From: Streptomyces sp. NBRC 110035
GTDB lineage: Bacteria; Actinomycetota; Actinomycetes; Streptomycetales; Streptomycetaceae
Assembly: GCF_000829695.1 (NCBI RefSeq)
Contig: NZ_BBNN01000015.1
Span: 372,001 to 436,000 of the forward strand
Reading direction: 5' to 3'
Length of the DNA: 64,000 bases
Shown here: positions 17,757 to 26,590 of the stretch, piece by piece
How positions within the stretch are numbered: position 1 is the first letter of the stretch
Layout: every line of letters starts with the position of its first letter
The notes under the pieces: generated by a model
Databases searched by the model: none
What the model was told of the DNA's origin: nothing
What the model saw: the letters and a program-made list of their open reading frames with translations, nothing else
Translations under genes and position numbers: made by a program

Positions 17757-18611
17757 TCACACCCCTGACGGGCTCGGCTGCTCCCGGCCCTGGTCCTGGT
17801 CCCGCTTCTGGTCCTCGTCCTGGCTCTGCTTCCGGTCCTGCGCGGGCCGCTCGTCCGGGACCAGGCCCAGTTCCGTGTCCCGGGCCAGTTCCGCCTCGCG
17901 GCGTACCAGGCGGAACCACATGAAGATCACGAAGCCCGCGAAGGCGAACCACTCGGCGGTGTAACCGAGGTTCTGGAAGGCCTTGAGGTCCAGGCCGGTA
18001 CCGCCGGGCGCGACCGCGGGCACCGGGCGCATCCCCGGGTCGCCCTCGTTGAGGGTGATCCACGCGTCGTACACGTCGTGGGGCACCAGGTTCACCAGGG
18101 ACGCCGAGCTGATCGCGCCGGTCTGGCCCTCGGGCAGGCCGCTGAGGGCGCCCACGCCGTTGCTGCCGGGTGTCTCGGACGCCTGGAGCGCCCCGGTGAC
18201 GGTGACCTCGCCAGCCGGCGGCGGGGGCGCGCCGGCCGGGTCCGGGTCGCCGGGCAGCCAGCCCCGTACGACGGGCAGAACCTTGCCGGTGTCGGTGTGC
18301 AGCAGGGTCAGGACGTAGTGGCCGGGCTCGCCGTCGAGGTCGCGGTCGGGCACGAGGAGCTGTTCCTCGTAGCGGCCGCTCGCGGTGGCCTGCTTGCCGG
18401 AGGTCGCCTTGGTCACCGGCAGCAGCGTGTCCAGCTGCCGGGCCTCCTCCTGCCGGCTGGAGGCGACCTGTTCCTCGGCGCCGCGGTGGTTCTCGACGCG
18501 GTCCTCGAACCGGCCCAGCTGCCATGACCCCATGAAGACGCAGAAGGGGATGGCGAGCAGCACGAAGACGTTGATCCCCCACCATCGGGGCGTCAGCAGA
18601 AACCGGTACAC
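17757..18611 (-). CDS. SURF1 family protein (cytochrome oxidase assembly)
   Basis: The 284-residue protein has an N-terminal TM helix (about 10-32, WWGINVFVLLAIPFCVFMGSWQLGR), a periplasm-side domain with TASGRYEEQLLVPDR, VLPVVRGWLPG and EVTVTGALQASETPG, and a second TM near 225-245 (FAFAGFVIFMWF). This two-helix, central-domain layout is that of SURF1, which helps assemble haem-copper oxidase subunit I. The C-terminal tail is a charged Gln/Asp/Glu-rich extension beyond the usual family length. Confidence 0.85.
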   Translation of the reverse strand: MYRFLLTPRWWGINVFVLLAIPFCVFMGSWQLGRFEDRVENHRGAEEQVASSRQEEARQLDTLLPVTKATSGKQATASGRYEEQLLVPDRDLDGEPGHYVLTLLHTDTGKVLPVVRGWLPGDPDPAGAPPPPAGEVTVTGALQASETPGSNGVGALSGLPEGQTGAISSASLVNLVPHDVYDAWITLNEGDPGMRPVPAVAPGGTGLDLKAFQNLGYTAEWFAFAGFVIFMWFRLVRREAELARDTELGLVPDERPAQDRKQSQDEDQKRDQDQGREQPSPSGV

Positions 18612-18682
18612 GCCCCCACCGTACGGTGCCGCGCCCGGGAATCGGCCCGCGGGGCCGCCTCGACGGTCCGTGGTCCCGCCGG

Positions 18683-18715
18683 TTGTCCACAGACTGGGGA
18701 TTCCGGTTGTCCACA
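18683..18715. promoter_or_regulatory. Two perfect DnaA boxes
   Basis: TTGTCCACA occurs at 18683-18691 and 18707-18715, same orientation, within a 14-bp direct repeat CCGGTTGTCCACAG with 24-bp period. TTGTCCACA is the preferred Streptomyces DnaA box. The pair lies between the divergent SURF1 and S9-peptidase genes, 52 bp upstream of the latter's ATG, and is not an oriC (no dnaA/dnaN, only two boxes). Confidence 0.7.
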
Positions 18716-18766
18716 GGTCGGGGACCTCGGCGGCGCGAACCCCGCCGGGGCGGGCAGTATGGGGTC

Positions 18767-20677
18767 ATGACTGAGAGCAACGGGTCCGGCGCACCGGCGC
18801 GGCGGACGGACCGGACCGAGCGAGTACATCAGGGCGAGCGGATGCCCGCCTGGGAGAAGCGCTTCCGGGCGCCGCGGGTGTCCCTGCCCGACTGGGCGGA
18901 GGACGCCCCCGACCGTTCCCTGTTCGTGTCGAACGCGACGGGGACGTACGAGCTGTATGCCTGGGACCGGTCGACGGGCGGGCAGCGCCAGGTGACGGAC
19001 CGGCCCAACGGCACCACGGACGGCGTGCTCTCGCCGGACGGCGAGTGGATCTGGTGGTTCGACGACAAGGACGGCGACGAGTTCGGGGTCTGGCGCCGCC
19101 AGCCGTTCGCGGGCGGTCCGGACGAGCTCGCCGCTCCGGGGCTCGACGCCTCGTACCCGGCCGGTCTCGCTCTCGGCCGGGACGGGAGCACGGCCGTCGT
19201 GGGCCGTTCCACGGACGAGGACGGTACGACGATCTACCTGGTGCGGGCGAGTGACGCGGCTGCGGCGCCGGTGGAGATCTACCGGCACCGTGAGTCGGCG
19301 GGCGTCGGGGACCTCTCGCACGACGGTTCGCTGATCGCCGTCGAGCACACCGAGCACGGCGACGCGATGCACTCCGCGCTGCGCGTGCTGCGCCCCGACG
19401 GCACCACGGTCGCCGAACTGGACGACACCAGGGGCGGTACCGAGGAGCTGGGCCTGGAGGTGCTGGGCTTCGCCCCCGTCGACGGTGACACGCGTCTGCT
19501 CATCGGCCATCAGCGGCGCGGCCGCTGGGAGCCCCTGGTGTGGGACGTGGCGACGGGCGAGGAGACGGACCTCTCCCTGGAGCTGCCGGGCGACGTGAGC
19601 GCCGAGTGGTTCCCGGACGGTACGGGTCTGCTCATCGCGCACAGCTTCGAGGCCCGCAGCGAGCTGTTCCGCTACGACCTGGCGGGCCCGGAGCTGGTGG
19701 AGATCGACACCCCGCCCGGCACCGTCTCGGGTGCGACGGCCCGGCCGGACGGCAGCGTGGAGTACCTGTGGTCGTCGTCGGCCCAGCCGTCGGCGGTGCG
19801 CTCCACGAGCGGCGGGGTCGTCCTGGACCCGCCGGGGATGCGCTCGCCCGGCTCGGTGCCGGTTCAGGACGTCTGGGTGGAGGGCCCCGGCGGCCGGATC
19901 CACGCCCTGGTCCAGAAGCCCGAGGGCGCGACCGGCCCGCTGCCCACCGTCTTCGACATCCACGGCGGCCCCACCTGGCACGACAGCGACTCCTTCGCCG
20001 CCGGCCCCGCCGCCTGGGTCGACCACGGGTACGCGGTGGTCCGCGTGAACTACCGGGGCTCCACCGGGTACGGCCGTGCCTGGACCGACGCGCTCAAGCA
20101 CCGGGTCGGACTGATCGAGCTGGAGGACATCGCCGCGGTCCGGGAGTGGGCGATCGGCTCGGGCCTCGCGGACCCGGACCGCCTGATCCTCACCGGTGGC
20201 TCCTGGGGCGGCTACCTCACCCTGCTCGGCCTGGGCGTCCAGCCCGACGCGTGGACGCTGGGCATCGCGGTGGTCCCGGTCGCCGACTACGTCACGGCGT
20301 ACCACGACGAGATGGAGGCGCTGAAGGCGATGGACCGCACGCTGCTCGGGGGCACGCCCGAGGAGGTGCCCGAGCGGTTCGAGGCGTCCTCCCCGATCAC
20401 CTACGTCGACCGGGTGAAGGCGCCGGTCTACATCTCGGCCGGGGTGAACGACCCGCGCTGCCCGATCCGGCAGATCGAGAACTACGTCCACCGCCTCCGG
20501 TCCCGCGAGGCCCCCCACGAGGTCTACCGCTACGACGCGGGACACGGCTCCCTGGTGGTCGACGAGCGGATCAAGCAGGTTCGTATGGAACTGGACTTCG
20601 CCGAAAGGTACTTGGGGTCGGCGACAGGGGCGACGACGGGGACGGCGACGGCGGAGGGGGAGGGGAGGCAGGGCTGA
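18767..20677 (+). CDS. S9 family (prolyl oligopeptidase type) serine peptidase
   Basis: The 636-residue cytoplasmic enzyme has an N-terminal beta-propeller (about 40-380, repeated SPDGEW/SHDGSL blades) and a C-terminal alpha/beta-hydrolase domain (about 385-630). The catalytic residues fit: Ser479 in GGSWGGY, Asp in NDPRCPI and His in DAGHGSL. The family cleaves short peptides, often after proline or acylated N-termini. I chose the ATG at 18767; an in-frame upstream extension would run across the DnaA boxes. Confidence 0.88.
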   Translation: MTESNGSGAPARRTDRTERVHQGERMPAWEKRFRAPRVSLPDWAEDAPDRSLFVSNATGTYELYAWDRSTGGQRQVTDRPNGTTDGVLSPDGEWIWWFDDKDGDEFGVWRRQPFAGGPDELAAPGLDASYPAGLALGRDGSTAVVGRSTDEDGTTIYLVRASDAAAAPVEIYRHRESAGVGDLSHDGSLIAVEHTEHGDAMHSALRVLRPDGTTVAELDDTRGGTEELGLEVLGFAPVDGDTRLLIGHQRRGRWEPLVWDVATGEETDLSLELPGDVSAEWFPDGTGLLIAHSFEARSELFRYDLAGPELVEIDTPPGTVSGATARPDGSVEYLWSSSAQPSAVRSTSGGVVLDPPGMRSPGSVPVQDVWVEGPGGRIHALVQKPEGATGPLPTVFDIHGGPTWHDSDSFAAGPAAWVDHGYAVVRVNYRGSTGYGRAWTDALKHRVGLIELEDIAAVREWAIGSGLADPDRLILTGGSWGGYLTLLGLGVQPDAWTLGIAVVPVADYVTAYHDEMEALKAMDRTLLGGTPEEVPERFEASSPITYVDRVKAPVYISAGVNDPRCPIRQIENYVHRLRSREAPHEVYRYDAGHGSLVVDERIKQVRMELDFAERYLGSATGATTGTATAEGEGRQG

Positions 20678-20683
20678 GGGATT

Positions 20684-20722
20684 CCGGTGCTTCCCGGGCG
20701 CCGGCCGCCCGGGAAGCACCGG
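20684..20722. terminator. Strong bidirectional terminator hairpin
   Basis: CCGGTGCTTCCCGGGCG (20684-20700) pairs perfectly with CGCCCGGGAAGCACCGG (20706-20722), a 17-bp stem with a 5-nt loop. It sits between the convergent S9 peptidase and TrkA genes and would serve both. Confidence 0.85.
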
Positions 20723-20726
20723 CAGG

Positions 20727-22751
20727 TCACCTTCCCGACCGTTCCCTCCCCCTGCGCCCGAGCAGTTCCGCCAGCCCCCGCCGGGTGGCGCCCAGCACCA
20801 CCCGGTCCTCGTTCCGCAGGACGTACGTGTCGGGCAGGTCCCACACCAGTCCCGTCGGCCCCGTCGGCTCACCGGCCGCCGGGGTGCCGCCGGTCGCGCT
20901 CCCGGCCCCGGCTCCCGGGCCGGCGGCGTTCCCGGAGCCGTGGCCGGAGCCGTTCCCGCCCGCGCCCGGCGTCGCCCGGGGCGCCGCCGTGTCCAGGGCG
21001 AGTACCCGCCACGCCCCGGCCCGGAACGCCTCGCCGACCGTCTTGCCCTCCAGCTGCGGATGCCCGCCCACGGTCAGCGCCGCGAACAGCAGCACCCGCC
21101 GCTCGACCGGGATGGCACCCAGGATCTGCCGGCCCATCATCGCCCCGGCGAAGGCGGGTGCGGCCAGGTGGGAGACGCTGCGGCTGCGGGTCACCGCGTC
21201 GGGGTGCGCGGCCCGCAGCGTGCGGTACACGGCCGTCGCGAACTCGTCGTCGTACAGCCGCAGGACGACCCGCAGGTCGGCGCGTACGGCCCGCGCGTAC
21301 AGCACGGCCTCCAGGTTGGTGGTGTCGACGCTGGTGAGTGCGAGGAACGCGTCGGCCCGGTGGATCTTCGCGGCCTCCAGCACGCCCTCCTGCGTGACGT
21401 CCCCGAGCACCACCGGTACGCCCAGCCGCCGTGCCGTGGCCATCCCCCGCGCCTCCGGGTCGGCCTCGACGCACACCACGGGGATGTGCAGTTCGCGCAG
21501 CCGGGTCAGCACCCGCGTACCGATCTTGCCGAGCCCGAGCAGCACCACGTGCCGGCTCAGCCCGCGCGGCGGCTTGCGCAGCGCCGAGACGATGCGGAAG
21601 GTGCCCAGCGCCTCCAGGACGGCCGCCAGCATCACCGGCAGCAGCAGCAACCCGACGAGTCCGGTGAGCAGTTGAAGTATCTGCCGGCCCATGGACTGGT
21701 TGTGCGCGGGCTCGTTGATCGCGAAGAGGTCGAGCAGGGTGACGTAGGTGGCGTGCAGCGGGTGGTCGTCCGTGACCAGGGCCAGCACGACCGCCAGGAC
21801 CACCACGGCCGCCGCGAGCCCCGCCAGCGACCACCGCAGCCGCTGCGAGAACAGTGAGGCGAACGGCGGCACCCCGGCCCGTACGGCGGGCAGCGGTGGC
21901 CCGGAGTACGACACCTGCTCCAGCACCATCGTGCCGCGGCCGGTCGCCGCCGCGACGGCCGCCGCGTCGGGCAGCATCTGCGGCCCCTGGTCACCGCTGT
22001 CCTCCGAACCGTCCGAGCCGGCCGGGTCGTTGCTCGTCGCGGACAGCAACGCCAGCGTGCACAGGCCGGGATCGGTGACCTCGCCGGGCCGCGGGGGCCG
22101 GCGTTCCACCGCGCGCAGCATCAGCCCGTCGGTGTCGACGATCTTGCTGGTGCCGACGAGCGCGGTGGCGACCAGGGCGGGAGCGGCCGTGTCGGCGTCG
22201 GACAGCACGGTGGTGGAGGCATCGCCCCTGGGGTGTCCACGCCCCTGCGTGTCGACGCCGGACAACTCCGCGGCCTGGTCGAGCAGGTCCTCGATGTGCC
22301 GGCCCAGGCGCCGGTTGTAGAGGCGCAGGACGAGGCGGATCCCGGGGTTGATCCTGCGGGCGTTGAGGGCGGCGCGGATGTTGGTCTCGTCGTCGTCGTA
22401 CACCAGGGCCAGTGCGGCGGCCTGTGCGACGCCCACTTCGGCGAGTACGGCGTCGGTGGGTTCGGCGGCCTCGACCAGAAGTTCGCCGGACGGGTCGTCC
22501 GAACCGCCGCCCGCGCCCGCGCGGTTGACGGTGGCGTTCACGAACCGGTCGAGCAGCGCGGCGGACGCGGCGCGGGCCCGTCCCACCACCGGTTCCCGTA
22601 CCCGGAGCCCGGAGGGCGGTACGACGAGGGTGACCTGTTCGCCGTAGACGCCCCGGAGTTCGGCGGCGAGCCGGTGCGCGAGTCCGTCGTCACCGCACAC
22701 CAGCATGTGCGCGGGGGGAACGCTCGGCGGGGTCTGATTCGGAAGGCTCAC
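20727..22751 (-). CDS. TrkA-N (RCK) ion-channel/conductance protein
   Basis: The 674-residue protein has two NAD-binding RCK modules flanking a membrane part. The first is MLVCGDDGLAHRLA..., about 15-210. Two TM helices around 285-370 (AGLAAAVVVLAVVLALV; LLTGLVGLLLLPVMLAAVLEA) have a short pore-like loop between them. The second RCK starts HVVLLGLGKIGTRVLTRL, with DVTQEGVLEAAKIHRADA, and a C-terminal TrkA-C-like part carries a Gly-rich insert. The family includes K+ and Castor/Pollux-like channels. The GTG start at 22751 has a poor ribosome site, so it may be leaderless; ATG 22706 is an alternative. Confidence 0.8.
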   Translation of the reverse strand: MSLPNQTPPSVPPAHMLVCGDDGLAHRLAAELRGVYGEQVTLVVPPSGLRVREPVVGRARAASAALLDRFVNATVNRAGAGGGSDDPSGELLVEAAEPTDAVLAEVGVAQAAALALVYDDDETNIRAALNARRINPGIRLVLRLYNRRLGRHIEDLLDQAAELSGVDTQGRGHPRGDASTTVLSDADTAAPALVATALVGTSKIVDTDGLMLRAVERRPPRPGEVTDPGLCTLALLSATSNDPAGSDGSEDSGDQGPQMLPDAAAVAAATGRGTMVLEQVSYSGPPLPAVRAGVPPFASLFSQRLRWSLAGLAAAVVVLAVVLALVTDDHPLHATYVTLLDLFAINEPAHNQSMGRQILQLLTGLVGLLLLPVMLAAVLEALGTFRIVSALRKPPRGLSRHVVLLGLGKIGTRVLTRLRELHIPVVCVEADPEARGMATARRLGVPVVLGDVTQEGVLEAAKIHRADAFLALTSVDTTNLEAVLYARAVRADLRVVLRLYDDEFATAVYRTLRAAHPDAVTRSRSVSHLAAPAFAGAMMGRQILGAIPVERRVLLFAALTVGGHPQLEGKTVGEAFRAGAWRVLALDTAAPRATPGAGGNGSGHGSGNAAGPGAGAGSATGGTPAAGEPTGPTGLVWDLPDTYVLRNEDRVVLGATRRGLAELLGRRGRERSGR

Positions 22752-22931
22752 CACGAGAGGAAAGACTGCCGTATACACGCAGACGGTTCCAGGGGTGCAC
22801 GACGGCCGGTGCCGAACGGTGCTGAACGGGCCCGCCCTCCGCTCCGTATCCATGGGAGGGGAGACGCGCGCCCCGCCCCGCACGACGTCCCTGCTCCCGC
22901 GCGCGAGTCCGGAGGTACCCGGCCCGTGGCC

Positions 22932-23963
22932 ATGACCAAGCCGGCCCCCCGCAGGAGGGCCGACGGTGACACGGGGCCCGGTGACGGCGGCGGTGGTGGG
23001 GCGGCCGAGGAGTCCCGGCACCTCGACTCCCCTCTCCTCCTCGTCCTGTTCCTGCTCTGTGCCGTGATGTTCCAGGACCCGATCCGCCGCGCCCTGGGCG
23101 CCCCGGTGATGCAGAGCTGGACGACGGTGTTCGTGGCGGTGATGGTCCAGGCGCTGCCCTTCCTGGTGCTCGGCGTCCTGCTGTCCGCGGCGATCGCGGT
23201 CTTCGTCCCGCCGTCCTTCTTCGCCCGCGCCCTGCCGAAGCGTCCGTCCCTGGCGGTCCCGGTCGCGGGCGCGGCGGGCGCGGTGCTCCCCGGCTGCGAG
23301 TGCGCGTCCGTCCCGGTGGCGGGGGCGCTGGTGCGCAGGGGAGTGGCCCCGGCGGCGGCGCTGGCGTTCCTGCTGTCCGCGCCCGCGATCAACCCGATCG
23401 TGCTGACGGCGACGGCGGTCGCCTTCCCGAACGATCCCATGATGGTCCTCGCCCGGTTCGTGGCGAGCCTGCTGGTGGCCTGCCTGATGGGCTGGCTGTG
23501 GCAGCGCCACGGCCGCGCCGACTGGCTGCGCCCGCCGTCGCGTTCGTCCTACGAGGGGCAGAGCCGGGGCGCGGCGTTCTGGGGGTCGGTCCGGCACGAC
23601 GTGATGCATGCCGGCGGCTTCCTGGTGGTCGGTGCGATGGCCGCGGCGACGCTGAAGGCGGTCGTCCCGGCCGCCTGGCTGCAACGGGCGGCCGACCACC
23701 CCGTGCTGTCGGTACTGGTCCTGGCGGCGCTGGCCGTCCTGCTGTCGATCTGCTCGGAGGCGGACGCGTTCGTCGCCGCGTCCCTGACCCAGTTCTCGCT
23801 GACGGCCCGGCTCACCTTCCTCGTGGTGGGCCCCATGATCGACCTCAAGCTCTTCGCCATGCAGGTCGGCACGTTCGGCCGCGGCTTCGCCCTGCGCTTC
23901 GCCCCGGCGACCCTCGTCCTGGCGATCGCGGTCTCGGCCCTGACGGGAGCGGTGCTGCTGTGA
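22932..23963 (+). CDS. UPF0718/YraQ-type permease
   Basis: The 343-residue integral membrane protein has about eight TM helices. The signature PGCECASVPVAGALVRRG and LLSAPAINPIVL are those of the UPF0718 (DUF318) permeases, proposed to move metal ions or small ligands. The ATG at 22932 follows an earlier in-frame GTG at 22926. It overlaps the next gene by 4 bp, the usual actinomycete permease/TIGR03943 pair. Confidence 0.85.
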   Translation: MTKPAPRRRADGDTGPGDGGGGGAAEESRHLDSPLLLVLFLLCAVMFQDPIRRALGAPVMQSWTTVFVAVMVQALPFLVLGVLLSAAIAVFVPPSFFARALPKRPSLAVPVAGAAGAVLPGCECASVPVAGALVRRGVAPAAALAFLLSAPAINPIVLTATAVAFPNDPMMVLARFVASLLVACLMGWLWQRHGRADWLRPPSRSSYEGQSRGAAFWGSVRHDVMHAGGFLVVGAMAAATLKAVVPAAWLQRAADHPVLSVLVLAALAVLLSICSEADAFVAASLTQFSLTARLTFLVVGPMIDLKLFAMQVGTFGRGFALRFAPATLVLAIAVSALTGAVLL

Positions 23964-24730
23964 ACCGGTTGCGTCGCCACCCGAGCCTGAACCTGAACCG
24001 GCAGGCGCAGGCGGCCCTGCTGTTCCTCCTGGGCGCGACCGTGCTGCACGCCGGGCTGACCGACCTCCATCTGCGCTACGTGAAGGCGGGCCTGCGCCCG
24101 CTGCTCCTGCTGTGCGGTGCCGTGCTCGTCGTGACGGCGTTGGCGACGGTCTGGTACGAGTGGCGCGGGGCCCGGGCGCCCCGCGTGAGCCGCGACGGCG
24201 GCCCCGGCGGTCACCAGGGGCATCACGAACCCCGCGTCTCCTGGCTCCTCGCCCTTCCCGTCCTCGCCCTGATCCTGGTGGCGCCGCCGGCCCTAGGCGC
24301 GTACAGCGCCACCCACACGGGCACGGCCCTGCAGAAGCCGTTCGGTTTCCCGGAACTCCCCGCCGGGGACACGCTGCGCCTGGGGGTGGGGGAGTACGCG
24401 GCCCGCGCGGTCTACGACGACGGCCGCGGCCTGGGCGACCGGCCCATCGAGATCACCGGCTTCGTCGCACTGGACCCGTCCGGCGCCCCCTACCTGGTCC
24501 GGATGTCCCTCAACTGCTGTGCCGCAGACGGTCAGCCGGTCAAGATCGCCCTGACCGGCGAGGTCCCCCCGGTCCTGCAGCCGGACGCCTGGCTGGAGGT
24601 CAGCGGCACCTACAGCCCGCGCCGGACGAAGGACCCGGTCAACGACGGGCCCGTCCCCTACTTCGAGGTCAGGTCCGCGAAGCCGGTCCCCACCCCGAGG
24701 GACCCGTACGACGAGGTCTGGAACGGCTGA
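23960..24730 (+). CDS. TIGR03943 family putative permease subunit
   Basis: The 256-residue protein has two or three N-terminal TM helices (about 16-120) and an exported beta-rich C-terminal half, with the conserved RPIEITGFV and MSLNCCAADGQPVKI region whose paired cysteines may bind metal. It starts with GTG overlapping the stop of the UPF0718 permease gene, with which it is always linked in this family, so the two likely act as a complex. The substrate is unknown to me. Confidence 0.85.
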   Translation: MNRLRRHPSLNLNRQAQAALLFLLGATVLHAGLTDLHLRYVKAGLRPLLLLCGAVLVVTALATVWYEWRGARAPRVSRDGGPGGHQGHHEPRVSWLLALPVLALILVAPPALGAYSATHTGTALQKPFGFPELPAGDTLRLGVGEYAARAVYDDGRGLGDRPIEITGFVALDPSGAPYLVRMSLNCCAADGQPVKIALTGEVPPVLQPDAWLEVSGTYSPRRTKDPVNDGPVPYFEVRSAKPVPTPRDPYDEVWNG

Positions 24731-24745
24731 GCGGGCTCGCCGGCG

Positions 24746-25075
24746 CTACCGCTGCTGCTGGGTGGGGCCGCCGTCGGCGGCCGTGTCCCGGGTGACGGTC
24801 TCCCCCCTGACGACGGTCTCGCCCTGGAGGACACGAGGGGCGTCCGGCTGCCGCGCCTGCTCCCCCTGGGGCGGGTGCGGCTGCTGAGAGGGCTGGGGCT
24901 GCTGTGCCTGGGCCCGTCGCTCGTCCTCCTGCGCCTCCGCCTTGGCCGCGCGGGCCTCGGCCTTGAGAATGCGGGCGGACTTGCCGGCCGAGCGGGCCAG
25001 CTCGGGCAGTTTTTTCACCGCGAGCACGGCTATGACGACGATGAGGATGATCGCGATTTCGCTCAGTCCGAACAT
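24746..25075 (-). CDS. TatA/TatE-like twin-arginine translocase protein
   Basis: The 109-residue protein has the TatA layout: MFGLSEIAIILIVVIAVLAV membrane helix, the hinge, then the amphipathic KKLPELARSAGKSARILKAE helix and a charged, Gln/Pro-rich tail. It has no TatB- or TatC-like neighbour, so it is probably a second TatA in addition to the main tatAC pair elsewhere. It is transcribed away from blaI across the BlaI-type operator. Confidence 0.8.
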   Translation of the reverse strand: MFGLSEIAIILIVVIAVLAVKKLPELARSAGKSARILKAEARAAKAEAQEDERRAQAQQPQPSQQPHPPQGEQARQPDAPRVLQGETVVRGETVTRDTAADGGPTQQQR

Positions 25076-25128
25076 GTGGGGGTCCGTCCGTCCTTCTCGT
25101 GAGCCGTTGCCGGATGCCGCCCGTAGAA

Positions 25129-25144
25129 TCTACAGCAATGTAGA
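25129..25144. promoter_or_regulatory. BlaI-type operator
   Basis: TCTACA-gcaa-TGTAGA is a perfect 6-bp dyad with the TACA/TGTA core of known BlaI/MecI sites. It lies between the divergent tatA-like gene (54 bp away) and blaI (73 bp away). A TTGACG lies just downstream at 25149-25154. BlaI probably represses its own operon and perhaps tatA from here. Confidence 0.65.
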
Positions 25145-25216
25145 GAATTTGACGGTGTCTGCTCGTCTATACGATGACTGCCCGGGAACGGGAAGGCGAC
25201 GGAAGGGAGACAGGCC

Positions 25217-25606
25217 GTGGTCGAACACAGCCGGCGTCACCGACGACGGGGACAGGGCGAGTTGGAGGCACTGGTGCTGTCGGCGCTGCGCGAGGCGGAC
25301 GGTCCGGCGACGGCGGGCCGGGTGCAGGAGCGCCTGGGCGAGGACCTCGCCTACACGACGGTCGTCACGATCCTCACCAGGCTGCTCGCGAAGGGCGCGG
25401 TCACCCGTGAACGCGCGGGCCGCTCCTTCGCCTGGACCTCCGCCTCCGACCACGCCGGCCTCGCCGCCCACCGGATGCGCAGGGTGCTGGACGCCGAGAG
25501 CGACCGGGAGGCGGTCCTGGCCAGCTTCGTCACCGGACTCGGCCCCGACGACGAACGACTCCTGCGGGAACTGCTGGGTCAGCCCCGGAGCGACGGGGAA
25601 GACTGA
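25217..25606 (+). CDS. BlaI/MecI/CopY family transcriptional repressor
   Basis: The 129-residue winged-helix protein has ELEALVLSALREADGPATAG, TTVVTILTRLLAKGAVTRER and the wing RSFAWTSASD, the BlaI pattern. The C-terminal helices (about 85-125) carry the dimerisation and cleavage part. The GTG start fits. The partner M56 peptidase starts 6 bp after its stop, giving the classical repressor/sensor-protease pair. The inducing signal is unknown. Confidence 0.9.
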   Translation: MVEHSRRHRRRGQGELEALVLSALREADGPATAGRVQERLGEDLAYTTVVTILTRLLAKGAVTRERAGRSFAWTSASDHAGLAAHRMRRVLDAESDREAVLASFVTGLGPDDERLLRELLGQPRSDGED

Positions 25607-25612
25607 AGCCTC

Positions 25613-26548
25613 ATGGGGGTGTTCGTCTTCCTGCCGCTCGTCCTGCCGCTGACGGCATGGCCGATCGCCCGGCTCGCCGCACAGCACCTGCACCCGCGGA
25701 CCGCGACGCGGATGCTGACCTGGGTCGCGGTGGTGATGGCGGTGTGCAGCACGGTGTGCCTGTGCCTGGTGATGGTGGTCGGCACCGCCACCCTGCCCGG
25801 CAACCCGCTGCCCGACGGCTGGTCGGACCCGGAGGTGCGGGAGGCGGTCCCGCACGACGAGGTCGTGGGGAAGGCCGCCATCCCGGCCCTGTGCGCGGTG
25901 CTGCTGGCCTGCTCCCGGACCCTGTGGCGGCACGTGCGCACCCGCCGCCGCGCCCACCGCGCCCTGGCCGGCCTGCCGGACACGGAGGTGGCGGTCCTGC
26001 CCGACGACGCCCCGTACGCGTACGCCCTCCCGGGCACCGGACCGCGCCGCGACCGGGTCGTGGTCACCACCGCCCTCCTGGGCCACCTGGCCCCTGCCGA
26101 ACGCCGCGCCCTGTTCGCGCACGAGCGCGCCCACCTCACCGCACGCCATCACCGGTTCCTGCTGGCCGTACGGCTGGCCGCGCACGCCAACCCGTTCCTG
26201 CGCCCCCTGCGGACGGCGGTGTCGTACGCGACGGAGCGCTGGGCGGACGAGGAGGCGGCCCGCACGGTCGGTGACCGCCGTACCGTCGCCACCGCCATCG
26301 GCAAGGCGGCCCTCGCCTCCCGGGCCGGCGGTCCGCCCCTGCTCGCGTTCGCGGCGCCGGGACCGGTCCCCCGCCGGGTGGCGGCGCTGCTCGCCCCGGC
26401 TCCGGCCACGGGGCCCTGGCCGGAGGTGTTCACCTCGGCGGGCCTGGCGGCCTGGGGAGCGGCCGCCGGTACGGCCGCGTCGGCGATGTCGTCCGCCAAC
26501 GCGGCGGTGACCCTCTTCTGGATCCTGCGCACGGCGACGCCGCTGTAA
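25613..26548 (+). CDS. M56 family membrane metallopeptidase (BlaR1-like)
   Basis: The 311-residue membrane protease has N-terminal TM helices (about 1-25, 34-60, 85-100), a cytoplasmic zincin domain with H170-E-R-A-H174 and downstream TERWADEEAARTVGD supplying the third ligand, and a C-terminal TM (about 275-305). Unlike BlaR1 it has no extracellular penicillin-binding sensor domain, so what triggers it is unknown. It likely cleaves the adjacent BlaI-type repressor. Confidence 0.87.
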   Translation: MGVFVFLPLVLPLTAWPIARLAAQHLHPRTATRMLTWVAVVMAVCSTVCLCLVMVVGTATLPGNPLPDGWSDPEVREAVPHDEVVGKAAIPALCAVLLACSRTLWRHVRTRRRAHRALAGLPDTEVAVLPDDAPYAYALPGTGPRRDRVVVTTALLGHLAPAERRALFAHERAHLTARHHRFLLAVRLAAHANPFLRPLRTAVSYATERWADEEAARTVGDRRTVATAIGKAALASRAGGPPLLAFAAPGPVPRRVAALLAPAPATGPWPEVFTSAGLAAWGAAAGTAASAMSSANAAVTLFWILRTATPL

Positions 26549-26590
26549 GGCGGATGCGGCGGGCAGCGCGGGTGCGGCGGGGCCGGACTC

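Noticed and set aside
18670..18720. DnaA boxes as a replication origin
   Set aside because: Only two boxes, no dnaA/dnaN neighbours and ordinary flanking genes; Streptomyces oriC has many boxes between dnaA and dnaN.
22751..23699. N-terminal extension of the TrkA-type frame on the minus strand
   Set aside because: It runs antisense through the UPF0718 permease gene and is Arg/Gly/His-rich with no family features; the protein-like sequence begins at about 22751.
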